NCBI GenBank assembly: GCA_905250115.1
Contig: CAJNOI010000029.1
Coordinates: forward strand, 620,001-684,000
DNA from: Adineta steineri
Lineage: Eukaryota; Rotifera; Eurotatoria; Adinetida; Adinetidae
Length of the DNA stretch: 64,000 nucleotides
Reading direction: 5' to 3'
Positions 33,605 to 46,156 of the stretch are shown piece by piece. The notes under the pieces were generated by a model that was given only the letters and a program-made list of their open reading frames with translations, was not told where the DNA came from and did not search any database. Every line of letters starts with the position of its first letter. The stretch's first letter is position 1. The position numbers and the translations under genes are program-made.

Positions 33605-36600
33605 ATGTTTTGGATTTTTATTTTTTTATTATTTAATTCTGTTGTGACAGATGATTCAATGGAAAAATTTAAATCGTGTAATAATGAAGCATGTATTTTA
33701 ATACAATGTTATTTTCCTGTTTGTAAGTTAATACAAATACTTCCTATATATATATTATTCTTTCTTTAAATAGCGGAATTTTTAACTGCAACACAGAATG
33801 AAATAGAATTATTTGAAAATTTTATTGAATTAAATCATGTTTTTGTTAGTTATGTAAGTTTTCGTAAGAATTATACAATCAACTAGTAAAATAATATATA
33901 TTTTTTAAGCATTTATGCAATGATCTATCGGCAGATAATATAGATGAAGTTGGCGCATGTATTTATGGTGTACTTTTCAAACTTTATCAGTTAGCGATTC
34001 CTGTTTTTTTTGATTGTTTCGAAATTTATTTATTTAGATTTGATGCAAATTTAACTATTCATCAACGTATGCATGTTCAACAAGCACAAATACAAGAAGA
34101 ATCAATAGCTATTGTAATTGATATGATGTAAGATGAATAATAATTGTTTTTAGTAATTATTTGTATCTTTCATTAGATCGGCAATTCTCTATCGAGTTCA
34201 ATCGATAGATGATACAAATCAATTAGAAGATTTCATTCAAAAATCAAATAAAGAAGAAGATGTTGTTGTTATCAATGCTCAATCATTAACACCTAAAGGT
34301 ACGAAAAAAATAATTTATTAATTTGAAGTATACTGGATCATTTCCGATGATATTAAACTTTTAAAAGAATTCCCAGAACTGGAATCAGCCCATTTTTTTC
34401 GACCGGTCGGTCGGAATTCTTGATCTAAACGATAAAATTCGATCGTTTCAGTTTCACACATGCATTGAGAAAGCGAGAGCTCACACTTGGAAGGTTAAAG
34501 AAGACTATAACCTTGCTAGTTAACAACGCTTAGGTTCGTATTTGTTGATCGTTGAAGCCATGAAAATTAATAAAAACGAGCAAAATACACGAATTTAGTT
34601 TTTGTGCTTTAAAATTTGATAAAAAACGGTCTACACCGGTTCCAAGTCTGAGAATTCCTAAAAAACAGTTTACATCGAAGTCGAGACTAGAAAAAACTCA
34701 CTAATCAGATCAGCCAATTAATTAATTGATTTTTATATTTTAGTACATCTTGATATTAGTCGAATTATTTTAAATTATGGTCAATGGTTTACTTTTATTT
34801 ATTCTACTAATATGTAAAATAGAATTTATCATAAATAAAATATTATTACCGTTTTGTCTAATAGAAATAACAGAAAAACTATTTGCTTGTATGATATTCA
34901 TCCGATGGGTAATGATTTAACCTTGCTTAAATGTGGAATGGAAGATAATATACAAACAATATTGGAACAACAAATTGGAATGAAAAATACACGATCAGCT
35001 ACTATTAAAAGATTTTCTGATCTAACTTATATAAATGTATTTCAACGAACTTTACCAACATTATTTTACATATATGATCATTCAACTTTTACTTTAATAA
35101 CAAATAAAAATATTATCATAATTCCTGTCAATATGTAAGTTAGAAATTCTTATGATAGAAAAATATTGATATATTTAGTTTACTGATTTAGATTGAATTT
35201 TAAAACAATAGATATTGCGAATCATATGTTTTTACATGGTCCATATCCATTCTATCTATATTGGTCACCGAAAAAAGTATAAATTTGCTCAATTAACTTA
35301 ATACATATGAATAATTTATACCTTATAGAATACATTTCAACGTCTTGGTGATCATCCGTCAAATGAACTAATCAATATTCTTCTTAACGAAGAACAAGAA
35401 ACTGATTTAAAAAGTAATTCATATTTTATTTATTTATTTAATATACTTATCCTATCAATTAGATATGTATGGAATGTTTGACGATGAAGTTCGATATATA
35501 TCTGAAACTTGTTGTAATGAAATTGAAACTAATCCAAACGTTCATTTTCTTAAAACTTCTAATGATTATTATGCCTATCGAGAAAAATATCCTAAAAGTG
35601 CAATACTATTTACCGTTAAATGGGATTCAACATCAAAATTAGCTCGTAAAACATTTCATAATCTATCATCACGTCTTAATAATTATTTACCAATGATCGA
35701 TATTGATTGTTTCGATTGGACAGATATATGTAATAATGAAAATATCTATCAATGGCCAACGTTAATTCTAACTGACTTAACAACAAACAAAATCTATCAA
35801 GGTAGTACAAATGAAAATGAAATGGCATTAAATTTATTTCGGTATGCTCGAAAAAAGTATATATGTATCTAATAAAATAAACATTTTAGATTTTCTGTTT
35901 CTCAACCCTATGAAATTACTAATGATTCAAATAAGGTATTAGCTGAAAGTTTATTAATCGAACAACAAGTGATTGTTTTAGCAAGAATTCAATATGAAGA
36001 AAAATCTTGTAAGTTGTTTGAATTCTAAATAATTAGTTTATATCAATATATAAAAATTTATTCCAGTATATGATACTTATAAAAAATTAGTTGATATGTT
36101 TTTAAATAATGAACATATCTTTTTTATGTTTCAATATTCAACGGAAAGGTAGATGGAGGTTAAGGAATTCTTCAATGATTAGATTTTCAAATGAAAATAT
36201 ATATTTATACATATATGTGTATATAATTTTAGTTCTTGTTTGATTATTAAACAAAAATATGGTGATATTAATTCATCATTTGAACCAAAAACAACGATTT
36301 ATCCATTGAATGAAGATTTCGATCATCTTCAAACATTAATCATCAATGCTCTTCAAATATCATTGGTTTGTTGAATTATATTTTTTTCTTATAATTTTTT
36401 TCTTCTCTATATTAAGATTCCATTTAATCCAATAGATTTTATCAAATCAACATCATCTTTATTTATAGCAGCAAGTCATACACAACTTGTACAATCAAAT
36501 AATTTACCCGTTGAAATTCCTTTAGTTTGGATTGATACGTAAATAGAAATATATATTAAAGTTTTACGATTTCTAATCAATTATATTCTTTAGAAACTCC

Positions 36601-37396
36601 CCATGGATTCTTACTATAAATCAATATGGTCATATAACTTATCCAGCAATAATTTATATAAATTATTCAACTGTTAGTTTACGAATAAAAATAAAAAGCG
36701 TATTTTCATGAATTATTCAATTTAGGGATATGTTTATGTCAATTCAACATTGACGGATATCACTACATGGGTGAAAGCTGTTGAAATGGAATTAATAACA
36801 CCTTTTTGTAAGCAAAAAACAATTTGATAATTGAAATTTAGGCACTAGGACAGAACGTCGCATGGACAAAACGAATTGTTAGTAAATTTTTGATGTTCGA
36901 CAGTGTATGTACGCGGGATGTGGGTATTCGATGTATCCTCACACAGATGTTCATCCTCACCCTCACTGAGTGGAGACCTACGGAGTCAACATTTTGACTC
37001 TGAAAAACTCCGAAGTTTTGATAACAAAAAGCGACTTTTAGAGTCAAATTTTTTGACCCCGAAACCCGACTCCAGCAGAGTCGGAGTACTCCGCAGCTTC
37101 CTATCACTGAGCTATACGCCTGCGACGTTTTGTGCGATCACCTAAAATTTATATTTGAAATATTTTGTAGATGAATTATCATCCGATGAAAAACCATTAC
37201 AGAAAGAAATTGATTTTAATAAACAAATCGTTGATGAAGAATTACTCAATGAATATAGTTTAATTCATGAAGAAAGTGAAAAAATCAATGAACATGGAAT
37301 AGGTATTTATTCAATGAATTTTTCTATAAATCACGTATATATTCTATTTTTGTAGGATTTGATATAAATGGTTTACCTATTGAAATAATTTCTTAA
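33605..37396 (+). CDS. TXNDC16: thioredoxin-domain ER/secretory protein, TXNDC16-like
   Basis: Seventeen exons in frame, 738 aa: 33605-33722, 33774-33853, 33910-34127, 34177-34298, 34744-34813, 34865-35134, 35192-35276, 35329-35413, 35463-35841, 35890-36008, 36067-36148, 36233-36365, 36417-36538, 36594-36672, 36726-36807, 37171-37302, 37356-37396. The start MFWIFIFLLFNSVVTDD is a signal peptide; an ATG at 33521 is rejected because a TTTTCAG acceptor ends at 33590. The best-conserved part is a thioredoxin fold (SAILFTVKWDSTSKLARKTF, then MIDIDCFDWTDICNNENIYQ, then WPTLIL) that matches TXNDC16, including loss of the CxxC pair. It is probably a redox-inactive ER chaperone-like protein. No KDEL-type tail is seen. 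Exon 3 may hide a small intron near 33980-34038. Two introns hold MITE-like insertions. Confidence 0.78.
34364..34672. mobile_element. MITE-like insertion in TXNDC16 intron
   Basis: AAAAGAATTCCCAGAACTGG at the left and the complement of CCAAGTCTGAGAATTCCTAA at the right form imperfect inverted ends of about 24 bp. The insertion explains why this intron is 445 bp while its neighbours are about 50 bp. Superfamily unclear; no target duplication recognised. Confidence 0.5.
36835..37151. mobile_element. MITE-like insertion in TXNDC16 intron
   Basis: Left end AAATTTAGG...AACGTCGCA and right end TGCGACGTT...CCTAAAATTT are inverted copies of about 28 bp. The interior is less AT-rich, with repeated GACTC/GAGTC and CTCCG motifs. 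The host intron is 363 bp. Small open frames inside are non-coding by appearance. Confidence 0.6.
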
Positions 37397-37475
37397 TAAA
37401 ATTTTTCCTTTTATATAAAATTTGAGATTAAAATAAAATAAAATTATTATAGATTTTTTTGTATCTGATTTAACA

Positions 37476-38714
37476 ATGATTTCATTAACATCTACTAAAT
37501 TATTAAAAAGAAAAAATGAAATTTCAAAAATTATTGAAGAGACAAATCGTTGTCTACATATTCAATGTAGTACGAATGATTTATCGTTATCCGAAATAAA
37601 AAAAGATTTATATCGAAATAAAACTAACATGAATATATCTTCTCTAAGTAATGAAACGGATGATGAACAATTAGAAACGTCTCAATATGAAAGTAATAAC
37701 ATTATACCATGGTGGGAGGATAATCAACAAGATGATGAATTCAATTCTGATCAAGTATTAACAATATCTGATGAAACTTTACAGAAAATTGTTCATGGTG
37801 CACTTCAATTGATGTCAAATGATTCAACAAAAAAAGTACAAAAACGAATCAAAACATATGTTGATCGAAAAAGATTACGAAAACAACCAAGACATACGAG
37901 ATCAAAAGTATGAAATTTATGCATTGACATCTATTAACATTAAAATGAATACAAGAGTTATCACATTAAGTTGGATGTCTTAGAATGAATGAGTTTCGCC
38001 TAGACGTAATCTACAAATTTTGATTAACTCCGAAATAGTTTGGAGCAGATAGGAGTGATTTTAATTAGTTTCATATAGATTTAATCCAATGAATAGCATG
38101 GCGGATAATTTTATGGAATTCCCGATTTTCGCCAACTAGCACTTTCGCCAGTGTCATCATGTGATTACATATGTATAAAAATAGCTCCTGGTAACTATGT
38201 TGAGGGCTTTAGAATATCCTACTTTCAACTTAGAAAATTTCATAGGAATAATACTAAGAAGTTAATACATGTCTTTAAAAGAATCGTTCTATAATTATTG
38301 TGAATATGTTAGTTCTTTGTTTTTACAGAAGATTTATAGATAGAAAATTATTCAGAAACAAATTCTATTAGTATGAATGATAGAAACAATACTAAAAATG
38401 ATTATTTTAGAATACTTACATTCATTCTCAATCATTACCATCCAGTAAGTCAATTGAGAATTTTATATTTCTATTTGTAAATATAAATAATAGATAACAT
38501 GGAAACTTCAATAAGTTCAGCTAATGTTGGTCATCAGTTGTTACAAAAAATTGGTTGGACACCTGGTAATGGTCTTGGTTTGAATCAAAATGGTATAAAA
38601 TCACCAATATCAATCAATTTTCATCAACGAAGACAAGGTTTGGGTTATGAAAAAGAACTAACTACTACAAATGAATCTTTATCTATTCATTCTAATCCAA
38701 TAAATATTTTTTAA
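37476..38714 (+). CDS. GPATCH2: G-patch protein, GPATCH2-like
   Basis: Exons 37476-37907, 38411-38444 and 38494-38714, 228 aa. The G-patch lies at the C-terminal end: NVGHQLLQKIGWTPGNGLG followed by HQRRQGLGYE, close to GPATCH2 proteins, which act on RNA helicases in the nucleus. The upstream part carries the acidic WWEDNQQDDEF and a basic segment (KKVQKRIKTYVDRKRLRKQ). The 34-bp middle exon was deduced because it restores frame and adds SLPSNN before the domain. Intron 1 is long (503 bp). The ATG is 79 bp after the TXNDC16 stop, with an acceptor (TTATTATAG) ending at 37452. Confidence 0.75.
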
Positions 38715-38886
38715 AAGTATATTCACTGTTTATTAATAAATTATTTGAGTTATTATTACACATATATAAGCGACACAAGATATTCATCGAAAGACCGAAT
38801 CACGTTTACAGAAGAAAGAAAAAAAATAGAATAAAAATACAAAGAATTTATCACCAATATATTGCAAAAAATAAATTTTACATTAT

Positions 38887-39452
38887 TCAGAAACGCTGTT
38901 TTTGTATCTTACTTGATAGATCACCGTGTCTATTGTTATTGTTATTATTATTATTATGGACTTTCACATTATCAATTGAACGAACAGTTCTTGGGGTATT
39001 ATTTTGACGTGTTGAATTATCATATGAAGTAACTGAAACCGGTTTCTGTGAGTTAATATTTGTGGGTGTATAAATTGAAGTTATAACAGGACTTGATTTT
39101 TTCTTTTCCAATCCACCATCACCCTGATCATATGAATGAACTGATACACCAGATAAAGCATCGTCATCAACATATTTACTATTATTTGATCGACTTAAAC
39201 GACTTAATGTTTTATAAACTGATTGACGCATAGAACTCCATTTGGCTGTATTCCATATTTCAGAAACACCTATTTTTGTCCAATAATAATGAAGTAAAAA
39301 TGCGCATACACCGATTAGAACTAAATAAACATTTTATAAAAATACAAAAAATAAAATATATTTGAAATCATTAAAATAAATAAAAACAAACCTATGACAA
39401 TAACTAAGACAATAATAACAATAATATCAGTAGTTAAATAACTTGCAGCCAT
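38887..39452 (-). CDS. small single-pass membrane protein, unknown
   Basis: Exons 39452-39392 and 39320-38887, 164 aa. After MAASYLTTD a hydrophobic segment (IIVIIVLVIVIVLIGVCAFLL) spans the exon junction and should be a transmembrane helix; no cleavage site is evident. The rest is hydrophilic, with Ser/Thr-rich parts, an Asn run (NNNNNNNN) and a basic end (SSKIQKQRF). Tail-to-tail with the GPATCH2-like gene, 172 bp apart. Family not recognised. Confidence 0.6.
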
Positions 39453-41767
39453 TAGATAATTTTGATAAAATTATCCAAAATATATACCTAGAAAACAAAA
39501 ATATAAGAATTATAATTTTAAACTTATTTTAAAAAAAGTGAAAAATATATGTACTAAGTAACTCGAATGGTTGACAAGAAACTATTTTGAATATAATCAG
39601 GGATCAGAAATCTAATATAATTTTATATTTTATAATTCTAAAGAGCAAAGTCAATAGTACGTGTTCATGAAAGGTATGGTTAACATTTTTTTTTATTAGA
39701 ATAGAGAAAAAAATAATTTATTTACAGACATCTCGGAACTAGGATCTACTCCAGATGGTTGATGTTTGTCGAAAAAAACTTCTTTCCTATTCAAATACAT
39801 AAATAAAATAGTTATTTTTATTTCATGCTGTTAATATTGGGTCGTATATTATTCGTACTAAATTATGTTGTCATTAAACTGTTAGAACATAATTTTACAT
39901 TTATATACATACTTACACAAGTTAGTTCTATTTTTAATCAATAACACACATATCATGCCATGAAATATTTGTTTATTCACATAGTTAATAATAACAAGTA
40001 AGATTCTTTCTTTTTCTTCTCTCTTTTATAATTATGTGTAACTACGAAATGTGTCATCAGACATATTAACCTTGAATAGTATCTATGCTATGTGATGTCC
40101 TCCTATATTTGTTCGTTTAGTGTTTATGTGGGAAGAGAAGTATGAATGATTTTTGTGTTTATAAATGATATCTTAGAAACAACAACAAGAAGAACTGTCT
40201 ATAACTATATATAGATTAAAGTAAGATGTAAACATTTTCTTTCGTATAAAATTTAATTTTCAAACGAAAAACTATAATAAGTCATAAGTTAAAATGTACT
40301 GTATTTTATAAAGTAATTAAAAGAAAAATAAAAGGTTTTTATTCTATTTTTGCTTTTAACGCCATATATGTCGTCATTTGTTTTAAATTTATTATGACGA
40401 CAAAAGAGATTGTTCACGAAGAAGAAGAAGAAAAAACAATTAACTATAAATATCAAAGATCTTTTGATTATCGGAAATCGAATTTTAAGTTTTCTATTCA
40501 ATAGAATATATATATATGAGAAATAAGAGCAATTATTTTTTATGAAGATGACGTCTCAAAAAATATTAGAATTTACAGATGGTGCAAAAGTAACATAATT
40601 TTACAAGGCTAACAAAACAATTTCTTCTTGAATACAATTTATATATTATTGTTTAATCCTTTCTTACCTTCGGTATTACTAACACTTGAAATCTTATAAT
40701 GTATATATGCCTGCTTTCATTATCATATGAGTGTTTTTTATTTGACTGGTAATTACTTGAACGTTACCTACACACTATTGTCGTCGGAATTTCTTTTTTT
40801 TTTCTGTTTTTTCTTGCAACAGTATGTGTGACAAGGAGAAAAATGAAAGATGATGTTAGAGGAGAATAATTTGTCTAGTTATTTTTTAACCAAAATATCA
40901 ATAGAAAAAGCAGCGAAGGCGTATGTGTATTGTTTTTGTAAGGAAAAGAAAAGAATAATAAAGATGTGTAATGAAAAACAAAAAGTTTACCGTCGCAATA
41001 TTATATTGACAAATAAAAATAAGGATACTGATCTATTTTGTTCTCTTATGATGTTTTTTTCATTAAAATGACATAGTTAAAGACTCAAGGTTATTGTCAT
41101 ATTTGTTGTTATTTTATTTTGTATTGAATCGAAAACAGCAAAATATTCTCTTTTTTTATTGATCAAATTACTAATATATTTTTTATTTATGAAATCTATC
41201 CGCAATAATTTAAAAACGAATGTATAAGGTTACTTGTGTCATGAATGATCTTTGCCTGGAATTAACCTAAAGGACATGATCATAAAAAGAAAGAAAACAT
41301 TCGATCAATGATTTATTCAATATGAATATAAGTATTTTTAGTTTGATGAATTTTAAACAGCAATATTATTCGATCAATTATGTAAAAAGAACTTTTCTCA
41401 TAACCATGAAATATGATTACAATCAACATTTCATTCGCTATTTTTCATAATAAATAGGCATTACATATCATTTTTTTTCTTTCTAAATATAATTTTTTCA
41501 TATTTATTTTTTTATCGTGATATTCCTAGAAAATAACAAACATATGTCTAAATAATTTAATATAGAAGTTTATAAGAGCATGATCAATTTGTTAATTTTC
41601 ATGACAACAGCTGTGAATGAAAACTTAATGAACCAAAGATTTTTTTTTCTCTAACAAAGTAAATATACTACGAACAAATCTTTAGTTTTTTCGATACAAG
41701 AACTGTATGTTGAATTCAATAGTAACAATCAAGTTTTAAAAAATTTATTATGTATTGCTTTCATTAG
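39453..41767. other. intergenic, nothing recognised
   Basis: About 2.3 kb of very AT-rich DNA between two divergent genes. Open frames at 40289 and 40850 are Phe/Lys/Asn-rich and unconvincing. No repeat ends were seen. Confidence 0.5.
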
Positions 41768-41877
41768 GAGAAGATTATCATTTCTTTGAAAATAATATTG
41801 ATACAACTGAAACTCTTCCGATTTATTATGAAAGATTTTTATTGGAATTATATATATATATTGCTCGATTAAAATAA
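41768..41877 (+). other. orphan terminal-exon-like fragment
   Basis: After a CTTTCATTAG acceptor, 36 codons remain open to TAA 41875-41877 (core NNIDTTETLPIYYERFLLEL). A second open stretch just upstream (from about 41683, after TCTTTAG) reads QELYVEFNSNNQVLKNLL in a different frame. Together they look like a frameshifted or partly lost gene end. Confidence 0.3.
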
Positions 41878-42307
41878 TATTTTTGTTTACTTAAATAAAA
41901 ACTTTCATATACAAAAGATTAATAATAAATCATATTCATTTTCGTATAGATAATCAATGCTTGGTGTTTACTATCTTTCGTATATTATTGAATGTTGTTA
42001 TAAGAAGATATATTAGAATTATTATAATCAGTAAATGTAAATTGTATTCAACTAGAAGTGAAAATTTTATTATTAATATTTCTTGATGTTTTGTTGTGTT
42101 GCTAACGTATTTTGTTATTTTATAATTTCAAGAAACGAGAATAAAATAACAGTCAAATTTTCTTTCGACCACAAAAAATTGTTTTTAGTATGTGTGCGTT
42201 GTCAAAAGAATACGAAGAACAATAAAAAAGAGAAAAAAAGAAAAACGAAGAAAAAAACTAACTATTGTTGTACCTTTCAATCAAATACCTGAGAAAAAAC
42301 CATTGAC

Positions 42308-45175
42308 ATGTCAGAACACGAGTCAGACGCTTCATCATTTGATACAACAAATTCGAGCACACAAACAAATATTTTCCTAAAACTTTCACCAAATGGTCAT
42401 ATATTTGCTGATTGGAGTGATTTACCACGACATCCAACTGTTCGACAATGTGTTATACATTACAAAAGTTTAAATAATAATCGAGTAAAAATATCTCTTG
42501 TTTTTATTTTAAATAAAATAATTATTTTTCAAATTAGAGTCATGCGCTACGTGTATCACATAAAAAAAATAATGGTTATTTGAAAAAAATTGAAACAGGT
42601 CATCGATATGAAGTACATGTATGTGCTGTTGATAATTCAAATAAAATTCTAGCCTCAACTCAACGTGCTCAAATACAAACAATAGCATGTAATGAAGCTC
42701 CAAGACTACGTGTGACGTAAATTTAAAATAGCTGATTTATTTTGAATGATTTTTTTTTGTCTTGTAGAAAATCATCGCCAGATTCTATTTGGCTTGAATG
42801 GGAAAAGCCTGATGAGGTTAAATTATCTGATATTACGACATATAAAATAAAAATAAATGGTCTAACACAAATATGTGTACCACCAACAGAAAACAGATAC
42901 GTTATTAATGATGGTAAATCAGGAGAACGATATATTTTTCAAATAGAAGTAAAATTTGTTTTTTCGATGATTATTACATTAAATAAATTATTATTTAAAG
43001 ATGATTCGAAGTGATGGAAAAAAAAATTCCTCAATTCCAGTTAGTATTAATTGGCCATGTGTAACACTACCGAAATGTCATGCAATTGTAAATGGTAGTG
43101 ATGAATTGATTTTTTGTTGGGGAGATTCAATTTCAATTAATGATGGAAATATTGAATCGTATACGGTTTGTTTTACTTGAAATATTCAATAATAATAATA
43201 ATTTTTTTTCTTTGATAAATAGCTTCATTTATATGATTCTAAAGAAAATTTATTGAGTAAATGTGGTCCATATTCTCCTGAATGTCGTCAAATATGGATC
43301 AAAGATGTAGCAAAAGGTGTTTATAATTATATACTTGAAATAAAACTTGCTAATTCAAATAAATCTATATATTCTATACCTATGAAAATTGAATGTGGAA
43401 GAGAATCAAGATTACCAATATTAACATATAATTATACTGATTCCAGTAATGAAAAACAATTAGTTAATATGATTTATCATTTAATTAATATTCGAGATAA
43501 GTAAGAAAAATAATTTTATATATACACCAAGGTTTTATTTTTCTTTTAGTATGAAATCAAAACGTTTCTTTGATAAATGTGATAATCAACTTCAGCAAAT
43601 CTTATCTATATTAACTCATCTAACAGGTTTGTTTTTTGAAATTTCGAAATATTTCTATTCTTTTTTTTTCAAAAGATTCTATTCGTCTTAATTTAATGAT
43701 TGAATCAAACTCAAATAAAAGTGCTTTAAAAACTTATCAATTAATTATTGATAATCAAGAATGTAATAAACCTATACCTGGATCTGTTAAAGAATATCCA
43801 TTAGAAGTAAATCTTAAATTGATTGAAAATAAAATATTTTGTTTTTTTGTATTATTTAGTTGCCAAGAAGAGATAAACCTTATGAAATAGCTATTTCCGT
43901 AACACCAGATTTTGATGGAATAAAATCAAAGAAAATTGTAGTTGAAGCATCTGGTCAATTATCATTCTTTTGTATGCATTTTGATCAACGACAATCAGCT
44001 GAAAGGTATGATAGTAGAATATTAACTAAAAAGTTCTTCAAAAACATTTTCTATATACGCAGAGATGTTTGTCGTTTTGACCTTAATGTTAAAAATAGAA
44101 GAACAATTCGAAAACTAAGATGTCATAGTTTTTATACTTAATTATACACTTCAGATTTTTTACGTCATTCTATTCTATAAAACTATCATCTACTTTATCT
44201 TATTTAGTTGTTTTTATGTGGATACATTACCTCGTGAAAAACAATCCATACATCAAGGATTATTAAAATCTCCGCAAATAATGAATAATATTGAAGTTTA
44301 TGATATAAATGAAAATAAAATCATTCGGTTACCATCAGAAGGTAGAGCACGTCGATTAAGTATACTTTTCTTTTATATTAATCAATGTATACCATCAATG
44401 AATCATCTTGAATATTTTTCTAACTATGCATCAAATAATCGTGCACAAGTAATTATTTATTTAAAAAAAAGATGTTCTATTTTTTGTCTATTGGTTATTT
44501 AAAGTATAATTATCTATCAATTAATTGTACACAAATGGATATTGATGATTTAAAAGAAACTACCAAAGATTTAACTGATATTCAATGTTATACTGATTTT
44601 TCATCAGAAGATTTTGAATGTAAAGAAGGAAAATATTCCATATACATTTATTTATTTATTTTTATTCGTAGATGAAGAAAAACATAATGATAAACCAATA
44701 CATGAAATATTAGAAATTGATGGCGTACCTATGTATTTTATTTTAGATTTTTCAAGTAAATAAATATGTTAATTGATGCATAATTAATCATTTGTTTCCT
44801 CTAGATCGTATTGTTTGGAAAGGACGTTTATGTATTCAAGATCAATCAGAATATGATTCTGCAATGAATCATATAATTACTGAAGTTAATCAAATCAAAT
44901 GTTCACCAGATAAATGTAAACTTTGCCAATACTGTTCAATGGATGAAAATCGTATTAAATCGGAATTAAATAGTAAAGTTATTTCTATGCTACTTCATTT
45001 TAATTAAATTTTAAATATATTTATAGCGATAGATCGTGACCTTCAATATCTTTTACAACAACGATTTTCTCAATCAGCAAAAAAACAACAAGATGGAGAA
45101 AAACAAAATAAAAAAAGACAAATTGTATCAATGAAGAACATATCAAATAACAAAAAAGATAATCGATATCATTAA
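42308..45175 (+). CDS. fibronectin type III plus redoxin-like protein
   Basis: A multi-exon gene: 42308-42484, 42538-42716, 42768-42948, 43001-43165, 43223-43500, 43550-43626, 43676-43806, 43860-44005, 44056-(about 44100), (about 44150 or 44211)-44448, 44505-44619, 44672-44755, 44805-44972, 45027-45175. At least two FN3-like domains occur: VRQCVIHYKSL to VHVCAVDNS, and SPDSIWLEWEKPDEVKLSDI to RYIFQIEMIRSDG. The later part is thioredoxin/TlpA-like: RRLSILFFYINQCIPSMNHL, a DIQCYTDF strand, then IDGVPMYFILDFSNRIVWKGRL. The active-site position reads CIPS, a one-cysteine form. The tail is Lys/Gln-rich. The join near 44100-44211 could not be resolved in frame, so two genes are an alternative. Function unknown. 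Confidence 0.6.
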
Positions 45176-45475
45176 TATATTTTTTATTAACTATTTTTTC
45201 CAGTGAAAAAAATAATCTTATATTTTCTCAATAAATTTTCTCATTTTTTACTACAATCTTTCATGTTGTTCATTCCAATTCAATAACACATGTACACTCG
45301 ATTTTTGTGGTATAAACTACGTACTGACAATAACAGAATCGATTTAATACAAAATGCTTCTATCCACAGAACAATGTTTACCTGATAATTAAAAAAATGA
45401 TAGCAGGATATCATGTTAGTAATCATTTTCGCTGTCGCTATACTGATGCGCGCTCAGATTTGTTACACTAAGCAC

Positions 45476-45827
45476 CAGTGATGCTAACTGTCATAGTCAG
45501 AAAACCGGAATTTTAATATGAAAATCCGGAAACTTTTTTTGTTAAATCCGAAAAGGTTTTTAACAGTTAACTTCTACCAGCTAAAATAAATTTCACCAAA
45601 TCTTGTTCTCATTTATACCACTTACTATTTCAAAAAACTCGTGTTTCTATATATCAAAAGAAAATCAACGTCAAAATTCAAAATATAATAAACTAAATAT
45701 ATAAGAAGTATAAGTCATTGAACCGCTGTCAAGTAAAAATTTTTTTTGAATATTAACAAATAGGTAAAATTGAATTCAGTAAAAGTCATCTAAAATCCGG
45801 AAAAATCCGGAAGAGTTGGCAACACTA
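45476..45827. mobile_element. hAT-like MITE (352 bp)
   Basis: Ends are CAGTGATGCTAACT and the complement TAGTGTTGCCAACT, with inner CCGGA-ATTTT repeats on both sides. Flanking 8-mers CTAAGCAC (45468-45475) and ATGAGCAC (45828-45835) match at 6 of 8 positions, as an old hAT target duplication would. No transposase. Confidence 0.65.
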
Positions 45828-46156
45828 ATGAGCACATACATTAAATCTTTATATTTTCTATCAAAACTTTCTTCCTCAATACTCATATTTTATTCGATTG
45901 TGAAATACCAAAATCTCGGACGATGCTTTGTTACCACAATTTATAACTAATCATATGCTCTTCTACTAAAATAAATCCATAGATATTTAGTTTATCGTTA
46001 TTAAAACAACTTTTAGTTTAATTTAACCTTTGAAATTTCATTTCATATGATATTACTCCTCCATACAGAACTGATTCTAGATCATTATTCATAATTAAAT
46101 AAGAAATAAATTTACATAATCAATTTATTTACTAAAATAAAAACAACGAAACAATG

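Noticed and set aside
36838-37145. Open frames on both strands in the TXNDC16 intron
   Set aside because: They lie within a MITE-like insertion and read through its repeated GACTC/GAGTC motifs.
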